A stretch of DNA of 64,000 nucleotides, from positions 56,025,350 to 56,089,349 of the forward strand of contig OZ024795.1 of NCBI GenBank assembly GCA_964017045.1, in the 5' to 3' direction. This DNA is from Omphiscola glabra. Taxonomy: Eukaryota; Mollusca; Gastropoda; Lymnaeidae. Shown piece after piece: positions 8,910 to 19,600 of this stretch. The notes under the pieces were generated by a model. That model saw nothing but the letters and a program-made list of their open reading frames with translations, searched no databases and was not told where the DNA came from. Both the position numbers and the translations under genes were made by a program. Within the stretch, counting starts at the first letter, position 1. Each line of letters opens with the position of its first letter.

Positions 8910-11550
8910 GTACATGCATACAAATCACATTTTGGAAGGATCTTTAGGAAGCCAGAAAAAATGGGCGCTTGAAATTGTTATATATTTATATATAATAAAT
9001 AATAATAGAATGGCAAACTTAATTCTGCCAACATATTTATATATTTTTTTAAAAGGAAGGAATGATGGCAGTCAGTGACTGAGTCATGAAGGAACGCATG
9101 GGAAGATAATTGCAGTACTTCAATTTGGAAAGGGGGGGGGGGGTGGTGGTGTGTGTGGAAAAGGGGCGTTGAGATCCTGGATGAGTTTCCAGATTTTTTT
9201 AAACCCAGGTCTTGACCCCTGATAGTAGAAACGAGTCTTCTCCCCTACCTCCGCGAATTAACCTTCTTAAATCTCATAAAAATGTGAGCCGGTTTAAAAT
9301 ATTTCAGGGATATATTAAGGTTGCCAATGGCCGGTGAGATTTCACTTTGGTATAATTACAGAAGTTGTGGTAACTTTAACTAGTCCATCGTAGCTAAACG
9401 ATTTGCCTTGCTATTTATTGTCTTTATTATTCATCTAATATTATGAAGATAGCTCCTTTTAAGCCTCTTTTTTTAATTAAAAAAAAAATTTAGTTTTCAA
9501 ACCGTACAAGGTGACGTCTGCGACCTGGAAGTCAGGAAACAGATCATTCAACAGACGGTTGATAAGTTTGGCCGCCTGGATGTCCTGGTGGCGAATGCTG
9601 GGATTATCCTTGAAGACGGTGCCCTGAACAACGCCACAGAAGCTGCCTTCGACACGACCATGAACGTCAACGTTAAGTCTGTGTTCTTCTTGATCCTGGA
9701 GGCGATACCTCACCTGGAGAAGACACAGGGGTGTATCGTGAATGTGTCGTCTACAGGCAGTGTACTTGCCTTCCCTGATGAGATCATCTACAGCATGTCC
9801 AAAGCGGCAGTTGATCACATGACCAGGACTATGGCTCTTGGACTTGGACCTAAAGGTAAGGTTATAAGTAGGCAAAACAGGTGAGACTTAATGGTAAAGA
9901 AATTGTATTGCCTCAAATCTAGACATACCTTCATTCATTCAGACTTTTAGCGCCATCTGGTTCTTGGGGTAGTGATCATGGAAGAAACCGCTCGCCATCG
10001 ACTGGTTCTGTTGGAGCTCTTTGCAGGGCAGATTTTTATTCCTCCAGACTTTTTCTGTACCGTACTGTACTATGATTGTACTGCACCAGGTCCCTTCATG
10101 TTCCATGGTTTTATTTCCCCTTGGCTTTTCTTAGTGCTGTCTCAGCAAGTGGGCTAGGTGGCTGCCTAGAAAAATATCCATGTCTTATCCAGCAATGTGA
10201 CATCCAGGTGTAATTGGCAACTAAATTTTGTCATAGAAGATTGTCATTGATCAGGGGATGCCATTTATCACCGGGACACACATCATGTGTTTTCATGATT
10301 AAATTGCTAAGTAACATTACACAGATGTCCTCACACCAGAGAAGAATACACATGATATGGTTATTACAGACCAATAACAAAACAGATTGATGACATGTTA
10401 ACAAGTCAATATGTGGTTGACGGTTGGGATCTATAGTCCATGTCATTTTTTCTATTCAATTACAGTGTTCATGTAGCAATGATGTTAGTGGAAAAATAAC
10501 TGAACCTTTTGTTCACAGGAATGTTAAACTACCAAAATGGAAATCTCTCATAATTGTTATGACAACAACAGCAGCAACAACAGTAACAAATTGAAATGTT
10601 TAATTAAATAAATGAATTCAACTGCTTAAATGCTACACTGACATGATTTGTGTGTTGCCAGTCAGGATTATTGTTGATGTGCCAGTCAGGATTATTGTTG
10701 ATGTGCCAGTCAGGATTATTGTTGATGTTGCTACACTGACATGATTTGTGTGTTGCCAGTCAGGATTATTGTTGATGTTGCTACACTGACATGATTTGTG
10801 CGTTGCCAGTCAGGATTATTGTTGATGTGCCAGTCAGGATTATTGTTGATGTGCCAGTCAGGATTATTGTTGATGTGCCAGTCAGGATTATTGTTGATGT
10901 GCCAGTCAGCATTATTGTTGATGTGCCAGTCAGCATTATTGTTGATGTGCCAGTCAGCATTATTGTTGATGTGCCAGTCAGCATTATTGTTGATGTGCCA
11001 GTCAGCATTATTGTTGATGTGCCAGTCAGCATTATTGTTGATGTGCCAGTCAGCATTATTGTTGATGTGCCAGTCAGGATTATTGTTGATGTGCCAGTCA
11101 GCATTATTGTTGATGTGCCAGTCAGCATTATTGTTGATGTGCCAGTCAGGATTATTGTTGATGTGCCAGTCAGCATTATTGTTGATGTGCCAGTCAGCAT
11201 TATTGTTGATGTGCCAGTCAGCATTATTGTTGATGTGCCAGTCAGCATTATTGTTGATGTTGCTACAATTGATTGTTTTCAAATATGTTTCAGGAATCCG
11301 AGTGAACGCCGTCAACCCCACCATAGTCAGTACCAACATTGGTCGCCACTACACTGTCGTCACCGAAGCCAACACCACATATCTGGACAAGTACGGCAGA
11401 CTTCATCCCCTGCATGGCCGGGCAAGCACACCAGAGGAGCAGGCCGAGGTCATCATCTTCCTGTCCAGCAAGGCCGCCAATTTTGTTTCTGGTCAATGCA
11501 TCTTGGTGGATGGGGCGATAAGCCTCCAAGGTGCTTCTACCAGCAACTAG
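8731..11550 (+). CDS. Short-chain dehydrogenase/reductase gene, three coding exons, 265 aa
   Basis: NAD(P)(H)-dependent oxidoreductase of the classical SDR family, closest in layout to FabG-like 3-oxoacyl-ACP reductases and related carbonyl reductases. The substrate cannot be told from the sequence. Exons 8731-8909, 9494-9855 and 11294-11550 join in phase (phase 2, then phase 1) to 798 bp. The spliced protein has the Rossmann TGSSSGIG motif at residues 12-19, NAG at 94-96, N119, S146 (in NVSS), and Y159-x3-K163 (YSMSK), which form the SDR catalytic tetrad. The tail SGQCILVDG is typical of the family. A good acceptor (TTTCTTCTTTCAAG) lies 8 bp before the ATG, implying an upstream 5' UTR exon. 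Intron 2 carries a 24-bp minisatellite that stops about 30 bp before the exon 3 acceptor. Confidence 0.92.
9494..9855 (+). CDS. SDR coding exon 2
   Basis: Acceptor AAAATTTAG|TTTTCAAACC, donor CCTAAAG|GTAAGG. It encodes VQGDVCDL, the NAG motif, the catalytic serine and YSMSK. Completing the split codon from exon 1 gives serine 60. Confidence 0.9.
10632..11265. repeat. Minisatellite in SDR intron 2, 24-bp unit, about 25 copies
   Basis: The unit contains GATGTGCCAGTCAGGATTAT; G/C alternation at one site makes two unit types. The array starts with three compound units that contain GCTACACTGACATGATTTG. It ends about 30 bp before the exon 3 acceptor and does not include the splice site. ORFs through it are artefacts of the 24-bp period. 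Confidence 0.97.
11294..11550 (+). CDS. SDR coding exon 3 with stop codon
   Basis: Acceptor AAATATGTTTCAG|GAATCC. It encodes IRVNAVNPTIVSTNIG through SGQCILVDGAIS to the TAG at 11548-11550. The frame follows on from exon 2 in phase 1. Confidence 0.92.
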
Positions 11551-12040
11551 CTTCTCTGTGGGTGTTTTCTATAACTACTAACTTCTCTGTTTGATTTTGG
11601 GGTCTTTCAACACACTGTAATAACCATGAACACAGAGACCCTATTAGATACAAGCTTTATAGCAAAAACACAAAAACCTAATAGAACAAATTTAACAGTT
11701 TAACAGAAGCTTTTTAACTGTTAATTAGAGCCACACTAAACCTTCCCCCCCCCCCCCTTTTTACAGCATGGCATCAACTACCCTAGACAGTGTCTGGACA
11801 AAATATATCGCCTTCTTTCCCAATTAAAATGGGAGAGGATAGATAGAAGATAAGATATTTTTATAGATCCAAGAAAAGGATTTGTTGTTGTTGTTCCTTA
11901 AAATTGTAGTCAAATAATTGTGCAGCAGGAGTGGAGTTCCTGAGTCTTTTGCTTTTTGTTTGATCAGATCATGTAAGGTCAAGGACGCTTTTCATGTCTG
12001 TAGGGGATTTGTCTTTGGATGGTTGTCATATGCCAGAAAA
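11551..12040. other. Downstream of the SDR gene (likely 3' UTR and intergenic)
   Basis: A C-run at about 11746-11757 and a (TTG)n run near 11882 are the only low-complexity features. I see no clear AATAAA close to the stop, so the 3' end of the transcript cannot be placed. Confidence 0.3.
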
Positions 12041-12042
12041 GA

Positions 12043-12295
12043 TCATTGGAAATGAGAAAAAATGAATACCCCAAAAAGATACCAGATAAGCATATCAATC
12101 AACCTGACATGTTTCAAGACACGGACAAGTCCATATGGAAGAACAGTCATCATTTTCTTTCTTTTAATTCCATGCCACTTATCATCCCATTCATTATCAT
12201 ATTTAATTTTAAAGGTTTCATCACACATTTCACAGATTGTACGTATATGTTCTAACGATGTCACTGTTTCTTCTTCCGCTTCACAAAAAAATGAT
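12043..12295 (-). pseudogene. Possible coding relic with a Cys-x2-Cys zinc-finger-like segment
   Basis: The - strand frame reads EAEEETVTSLEHIRTICEMC followed by DETFKIKYDNEWDDKWHGI, then basic residues. The C-x2-C followed by an acidic, W-containing stretch resembles the C-terminal zinc finger of PCF11-like mRNA 3'-processing proteins. The frame ends after about 80 codons and no partner exons were found. It could equally be a chance ORF or an exon of an unrecognised gene. Confidence 0.25.
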
Positions 12296-12724
12296 TTAAC
12301 CGAATGCCTTCAGCCAAATGTATGTACAAGTAAACATTAAATCAATGGGAACATTTGCAGTTATCTCACCCTCTATTTAAAAAACAGTAAACAAAACAAA
12401 AAAGAACTGATATATCTGTGTTGAATTTTTTTATTTGTCTTATTTATATGTACAACATTTTATTTGACATATTTATACATACAAAATTTTTATTTCATAT
12501 ATTTATATATGCAATATTTTTAATATCAATAAAATCAGAATACCATTCCATGTATACTGAAATCTGATGGCCCAGTGTGAAAATGTATGGACATTTCAAT
12601 GTATTTTAAAACAATCATGTTTTTTTAAAAACAAGAGTAACAAAAATAATCTAAAATTGAAATATTAAAAGTATTTAAAGCCTTCTTTAAAAATACATAA
12701 CAAGCTGATATAACTATTACTTAG

Positions 12725-12949
12725 ATGAAACCAAAGTAATCAGTAACTGTTGGTGAAACCAATGTAATCAGTAACTGTTGGTGAAACCAAAGTAATCAGT
12801 AACTGTTGGTGCAACCAAAGTAATCAGTAACTGTTGGTGAAACCAAAGTAATCAGTAACTGTTGGTGAAACCAAAGTAATCAGTAACTGTTGGTGAAACC
12901 AAAGTAATCAGTAACTGTTGGTGCAACCAAAGTAATCAGTAACTGTTAA
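12725..12949. repeat. Minisatellite, 28-bp unit, about 8 copies
   Basis: The unit contains ACCAAAGTAATCAGTAACTG; GGTGAAACC and GGTGCAACC variants alternate. Confidence 0.96.
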
Positions 12950-13079
12950 TAAAATATATTATTTGATTAGTCATTTTCAAATGTTCATTTTATGTTCAAA
13001 TGTTCATGATGTTTAAATGTTCACCATGACAAGTCTTAAAATGAAACAAACCAAACCTCACATTAGCACAACAAAACCA

Positions 13080-13905
13080 CTAGTCTGTGCTTTTGTTTTC
13101 TCTCATCTTGAGTTAACTCTCTTCAGTCAGGTTCACCAAAACATTTTATAGAAAAACTGCAGAAAGTTCAAAACTCAGCTGCTAGGCTGGTTCTAAAGTC
13201 AAAGAAATGTGATCATGTCACTCCACTAATTCACTCACTTCATTGGCTCCCTATAGCGGCATGCATTGATTACAAGCTACACTACTCCACTCACTTCATT
13301 GGCTCCCTATAGTGGCATGCATTGATTACCTGTCTGTTCTCTGTCACATCTTTTTCTCTGGTTCCTGCCCTTACTGAAATTCTTTGTCTATCCATTCCTT
13401 CCAAAGCTTCATTCCTCCGCAGACAAGCAGTTTCTTTCTGTTCCCAGAACACGCACTAAAACATATGGTGAACGATCTTTCTCTTCTTCCTGTGCCCCAA
13501 AACAATGGAATTCTCTCCCATTACACATCAGAAATATACCGACCACCCCAGCCTTCAAAACTGCCCTCAAGACCCATATATTCAAACTGTACTGTACCGA
13601 CTGATTCTCAGCCCCCTCTAACAGATAAACAACGATCGATGCTGATGGGAGCCGTCCATGGCTAGACAGGAAAAGGGGTAGATAGTACTTGGGTGGGTGA
13701 GCCAGCTTTTTAACAATTGTTGTTTTTAAAGGTATAATTTTCTGTAATTGCTAATTTTTATGTGAAGCACAGTGAGCCTAGCCCTGGGGTACAGCAGTGA
13801 GCCTAGCCCTGGCCTGGGGTACAGCAGTGAGCCTAGCCCTGGCCTGGGGTACAGCGTTACATAAAACCACCTTAATAATAATATTAATATTATAGGCTCT
13901 TCAAT
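13080..13905 (+). mobile_element. LINE 3' fragment (RT C-terminus) with hairpin tail, copy 2
   Basis: Shifted + frames give pieces of a LINE RT C-terminus: CDHVTPLIHSLHWLPI-like, then YGERSFSSCAPKQWNSLP, then AFKTALKTHIFKLYCTD-like. The 3' UTR follows, with GTAGATAGTACTTGGGTGGG and a tail hairpin CAGTGAGCCTAGCCCTGG...GGGTACAGC, then an ATT/AAT-rich end. The hairpin is partly triplicated at 13770-13860. Many frameshifts mean it is inactive. A roughly 55-bp internal duplication (13228-13330) contains CACTTCATTGGCTCCCTATA twice. Confidence 0.75.
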
Positions 13906-13976
13906 ACCAAACAGGACTAGGACTACTCCTGTCATTAGTGTCATTTGAGCATTGCTGGCTGGGCTGATTCTGTTAG

Positions 13977-14172
13977 TGCACAGGTGGCGTATGAGGCTTA
14001 TCATATAACATAAAGTGCACAGGTGGCGTATGAGGCTTATCATATAACATAAAATGCACAAGTGGCACATGAGGCTTATCCTGGCTCATAATTTGCACTG
14101 GTGGCATATGAGGCTTATCCTGGTACATAAAGTGCACAGGTGGCACATGAACTTATCCTGGTACATACATTT
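13977..14172. repeat. Degenerate minisatellite, about 40-bp unit, 5 copies
   Basis: Copies share GTGCACAGGTGGCGTATGAG and GGCTTATC. The later copies diverge. Confidence 0.9.
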
Positions 14173-14267
14173 ATTTTCCAGAAGGGGGTAGAGATAGAAT
14201 GGCCAAAAGATATATGTACCGTATTGGTTTGGTTATATTTTCTGGTATTATTAATGGTAACATATAC

Positions 14268-14978
14268 GGTCTCAGTGTCGGGTATACATTAACATATACT
14301 GGTCTCAGTGTCGGGTATACATTAACATATACTGGTCTCAGTGTCGGGTATACATTAACATATACTGGTCTCAGTGTCGGGTATACATTAACATATACTG
14401 GTCTCAGTGTCGGGTATACATTAACATATACTGGTCTCAGTGTCGGGTATACATTAACATATACTGGTCTCAGTGTCGGGTATACATTAACATATACTGG
14501 TCTCAGTGTCGGGTATACATTAACATATACTGGTCTCAGTGTCGGGTATACATTAACATATACTGGTCTCAGTGTCGGGTATACATTAACATATACTGGT
14601 CTCAGTGTCGGGTATACATTAACATATACTGGTCTCAGTGTCGGGTATACATTAACATATACTGGTCTCAGTGTCGGGTATACATTAACATATACTGGTC
14701 TCAGTATCGGGTATACATTAACATATACTGGTCTCAGTGTCGGGTATACATTAACATATACTGGTCTCAGTGTCGGGTATACATTAACATATACTGGTCT
14801 CAGTGTCGGGTATACATTAACATATACTGGTCTCAGTGTCGGGTATACATTAACATATACTGGTCTCAGTGTCGAGTATACATTAACATATACTGGTCTC
14901 AGTGTCGGGTATACATTAACATATACTGGTCTCAGTGTCGAGTATACATTAACATATACTGGTCTCAGTGTCGGGTAT
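14268..14978. repeat. Minisatellite, 33-bp unit, about 21 copies
   Basis: Very homogeneous copies contain GGTCTCAGTGTCGGGTATAC, with only a few single-base variants. The 33-bp period makes a long artefactual ORF. Confidence 0.97.
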
Positions 14979-15204
14979 AGCTGTTCTTAAATACTAGATT
15001 ATTCATGGTCAAATAATTAAAATGTTAATACTTTATTAATAATTTTTATTTATTATAAAATCAATCTTAATTGCCAAAACACACTTGCGGCACAGATTGA
15101 CGGAAATATTCTACCAGGTAACACACTTGCGGCACAGATTGAATCAAATATTATAACGTAATTAAAATTTTTTCACAAACTAAAAATATTTGCAAGAAAA
15201 TTTA

Positions 15205-15498
15205 CTGAGACATACACAGTACAAATAACATCACCTTTTATGAGACATACACAGTACAAATAACATCACCTTTTATGAGACATACACAGTACAAATAACA
15301 TCACCTTTTATGAGACATACACAGTACAAATAACATCACCTTTTATGAGACATACACAGTACAAATAACATCACCTTTTATGAGACATACACAGTACAAA
15401 TATCACCTTTTATGAGACATACACAGTACAAATAACATCACCTTTTATGAGACATACACAGTACAAGTAACATCACCTTTTATGAGACATACACAGTA
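15205..15498. repeat. Minisatellite, 35-bp unit, about 8 copies
   Basis: The unit contains TGAGACATACACAGTACAAA; one unit lacks 4 bp. The preceding 15080-15140 holds a separate dimer of ACACACTTGCGGCACAGATT. Confidence 0.96.
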
Positions 15499-15645
15499 CA
15501 GCGTTGATTTTATCAACTAATTGGGATCGGGGGTGTTAAACCTATTCTTCAAATCACCAGAGACTACAGTACCACTGAAAATTGTGTCAAAGAAGTTAGG
15601 ACATATTTAATCTGGATTGTTTTACAGGGGCTGGCATTGTTTTCT

Positions 15646-15850
15646 GAGTTTTTATGCCAATGCCCTGCCCACTGGGTTTTTATGCCAATGCCCTGCCCAC
15701 TGGGTTTTTATGCCAATGCCCTGCCCATTGGGTTTTTATGCCAATGGTCTGCCCACTGGGTTTTTATGCCAATGCCCTGCCCACTGGGTTTTTATGCCAA
15801 TGCCCCATCCACTGTGTTTTTATGCCAATGCCCCATGCCACGCCCACTGT
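15646..15850. repeat. Minisatellite, 28-bp unit, about 7 copies
   Basis: Copies contain TTTTTATGCCAATGCCCTGC. Confidence 0.95.
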
Positions 15851-15856
15851 TTTTAT

Positions 15857-16045
15857 GGCTAATGAGATGGTCATTTGGAAGTATGGGCCTGGGAAGGATG
15901 GGCCTTCTCTGGCTAATGAGATGGTCAATGGAAAGTATGGGCCTTCTCTGGCTAATGAGAAGGATGGACCTTTTTTGGCTAATGAGATGGCCAATGGGAA
16001 GTATAGACTTTCTTTGGCTAATGAGATGGTCAATGGGAAGTATGG
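15857..16045. repeat. Degenerate minisatellite, about 36-40-bp unit, 5 copies
   Basis: Copies contain GGCTAATGAGATGGTCAATG. It directly follows the 28-bp array. Confidence 0.9.
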
Positions 16046-16535
16046 TGGCCAGGTGGGCTGAGTTACACATCCCTGGCAGGCCGGGTCTGGCACTCGGGCC
16101 GTAGTTAGTGGACCCCTCCTCTACTGTTATGTAATCAGGGAAGTGAGGCAGCTGGGCGCTACGGGTTAAAGAACCTTGGCAGGCTGGATTTGATCCACGG
16201 GCCATTAGTTTGTGAACCCCTGCTCTACTGTGTAATGTAATCAGGTTAGTTACAATGAAACATGTTTACCCAGGTTAGTTGACAAAAAACAAGTTACCCA
16301 GGTAAGTTGACATAAAACAAGTTGATCCAGGTGAGTTAACATACATCTACTCCGGTCATTGATGATGCAACATGTCGATCCATCAAAGTTAATTTATGAT
16401 AGTACACTAATAAATTAATTGACTTTCCCAAAGTTTGACTTCTCTGGCCAATGTATTTTAGTCAGGATTGGACAGAATAAATTCTATGGTCCAGACCAGG
16501 AATTATTGATGTCTTTAAATTGTTTCAACGTTGTC

Positions 16536-16620
16536 TCATCTGGCAATGTTATCTTGTGTAGATATATATTCCAGACTTTCAGCTTGCTCTTTAACCATGG
16601 TATCTACCATTTCTTGCAAT
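16536..16620 (-). CDS. IKK last coding exon with stop
   Basis: Split R, then [20 protein letters not shown] to NIAR and TGA (16536-16538). [12 protein letters not shown] resembles human LLENAIQDTVREQDQ just before the NEMO-binding site. The following residues do not contain the LDWSWL core. Acceptor TTTATTGTTCAG|ATTGCA. No polyadenylation signal could be assigned below it. Confidence 0.75.
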
Positions 16621-19600
16621 CTGAACAATAAATGGAGAAGCATCCGTAATAAATATATTTTTGTATACATCAGTTCACCAGATCTGAAATGTTGCCTCCG
16701 TCCCACTATTAGTTTCAAGTTAAGAAAATTCAATGCAAATAAGGGAGTGTTGTGAACTAGATTTAGTAGCGTGAAGTTTTGGAATAAAAAGTTGTTCATG
16801 GATGGTGAGAGTTTTGTATGAGAATCACTGTTGTTAGTTTTGGTCCATGAGTTTTGTATGAGAATCACTGTTGTTAGTTTTGGTCCATGAGTTATGTATG
16901 AGAATCACTGTTGTTAGTTTTGGTCCATGAGTTTTGTATGAGGATCACTGTTGTTAGTTTTGGTCCATGATTTTTGTATGAGAATCACTGTTGTTAGTTT
17001 TGGTCCATGAGTTTTGTATGAGAATCACTGTTGTTAGTTTTGGTCCATGAGTTTTGTATGAGAATCACTGTTGTTAGTTTTGGTCCATGAGTTTTGTATG
17101 AGAATCACTGTTGTTAGTTTTGGTCCATGAGTTTTGTATGAGAATCACTGTTGTTAGTTTTGGTCCATGAGTTATGTATGAGAATCACTGTTGTTAGTTT
17201 TGGTCCATGAGTTTTGTATGAGAATCACTGTTGTTAGTTTTGGTCCATGAGTTATGTATGAGAATCACTGTTGTTAGTTTTGGTCCATGAGTTATGTATG
17301 AGAATCACTGTTGTTAGTTTTGGTCCATGAGTTATGTATGAGAATCACTGTTGTTAGTTTTGGTCCATGAGTTTTGTATGAGAATCACTGTTGTTAGTTT
17401 TGGTCCATGAGTTATGTATGAGAATCACTGTTGTTAGTTTTGGTCCATGAGTTTTGTATGAGAATCACTGTTGTTAGTTTTGGTCCATGAGTTTTGTATG
17501 AGAATCACTGTTGTTAGTTTTGGTCCATGAGTTATGTATGAGAATCACTGTTGTTAGTTTTGGTCCATGAGTTATGTCATAAATTGTATTATTGTGGATA
17601 AATGGTCATTGGATGACAGAGGAACACTAATAAACAAGTGAGTGGATATAAGGATTAAAGGATTAGTTACTCTTGTTAGTACTGCATGTGTTTATGAGGA
17701 TTAAAGGATTAGTGACTCTTGCTGGTACTATTGTGTTTATGAGGAATAAAGGATTAGTTACTCTTGTTAGTACTGCATGTGTTTATGAGGAATAAAGGAT
17801 TAGTGACTCTTGCTGGTACTATTGTGTTTATGAGGAATAAAGGATTATATGATGCAACTTCTGATATTTATGGACTTTGTTAGGTGATTGGTGATCCATA
17901 GCTGTCAGCCCAGTAGGGCGTACCAGGACATACTTGAGCGAGGGTACGACGTAACAATAGTAGTAATCATAGACATAATAAATAATTCACATGCATCATA
18001 GACCCTAGACAACAAAAGAAGGCCGTAACAGGGAGCTATAAGGGGTCATCGATAATGTGCCAAAAAAAAAAGTTTTAAAAAGTCAAATTTCACCCACCTT
18101 TGAACAAAGACCCACTCTGTATACTTGCAAATGAGCTTTCTCACCACCACCCTCCAATGCAATTACAAAATTATTATGATACAAATTTCTGTGTTTCTCT
18201 ATTGAAATCAAACCATTGGTGAAAGTACCCCGGGACTCATAATTTAGTTGCTATTTTTAAATAACAAGGAGAAGTGTGTCAGGATGCATTCGGTTCCATT
18301 TGTCGATATCCCTGAATGACACATTAAGTCGCAACAATGGGGAATGAGTTAAGACCCTAAATGTCATCAATATTGGCATTTACTAGGTCTCTGGAATATC
18401 AATTAATTTTAACAACATACCTCTGTGCATTAGTTTGACATTCACATGTGCTTGGCTTACACAACAACATACCTCTGTGCATTAGTTTGACATTCAGATG
18501 TGCTTGGCTTACACAACAACATACCTCTGTGCATTAGTTTGACATTCAGATGTGCTTGGCTTACACAACAACATACCTCTGTGCATTAGTTTGACATTCA
18601 GATGTGCTTGGCTTACACAACAACATACCTCTGTGCATTAGTTTGACATTCAGATGTGCTTGGCTTACACAACAACATACCTCTGTGCATTAGTTTGACA
18701 TTCATCTATAAGCTTGATAGATTCCAAATTGGAACTCAGAGAGTTGAACTTGAAGCGATCAAGCAAACTGGAATTCTGGCTGTTGTTGAATGTTGCCAGA
18801 CTGAATGTTTCTTGCTCTACGTTGAGGCCAGATGCCTAGCATCAAGCAATGGAAATAGAAATATTTTTTTTTTGTGAACAGTATAACCTTAAAAATATAT
18901 TTCAGCAATTTAAGTATGAAGCTTCATCTCACCGAATGCTTTACTTCTATTCAGATCTCCCACCATTTTCAGTCAATGACTGGTTGAATTCTAAGATACA
19001 CCAATGTTAAAATAATTGGTCGAATTCTAAGATAAACCAATGTTAGAATAATTGGTCGAATTCTAAGATCAACCAATGTTAAAATAATTGGTTGAATTCT
19101 AAGATCAACCAATGTTAAAATAATCAAAATAAAAAAGCGTGGGGGCTCCCGTGACCTCAATATTCTTTGATTCCGCTGAATTGGAGATCAGGAAGATTTG
19201 ACCACACACAAACTAACAAACGGACAAAGTCATACAACATCATTGTATTGAATGGCAGACACAAGCATTTTTTTATAGTAATTTTTTTGATAGTTACAAC
19301 TCTGTAGTTTTGGGGACATTTGTTAAAATAAAGTTTAGTACATTTTAGGAAAAAAGCATGTTGGAAAGGAAAGACTGTAGTAAAAACCTGTTGTCCCTAT
19401 CACATTCTGTTCTGCAGATGTCACTCAAAGGTCAGTCGAGGTCACTGGTGACATAATGATTTTTAAGGGTTGCATTCTCATTGGGACAGGGGGACGAGAG
19501 AAGTGTTAATAGTTTCAGCTCAATTGGAGATCAGGAACTGGGTCAAAATTTAGATGCAAGATTTGACCTGCAGAGGTCACTGTGGGGTCTCTGCAAACCT

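Noticed and set aside
10731..11594. Several long ORFs in SDR intron 2 that read into exon 3
   Set aside because: They are produced by the 24-bp array in several frames; one joins exon 3 in frame only by chance, and the SDR fold is complete without it.
11736..11760. Homopolymer C tracts (also 31952-31968 and 58261-58273)
   Set aside because: Simple homopolymers with possible sequencing length error; no functional inference is justified.
14199..14990. 263-codon ORF with GLSVGYTLTYT repeats
   Set aside because: 33-bp minisatellite; no signal peptide or unique flanking domain that would suggest a secreted repeat protein.
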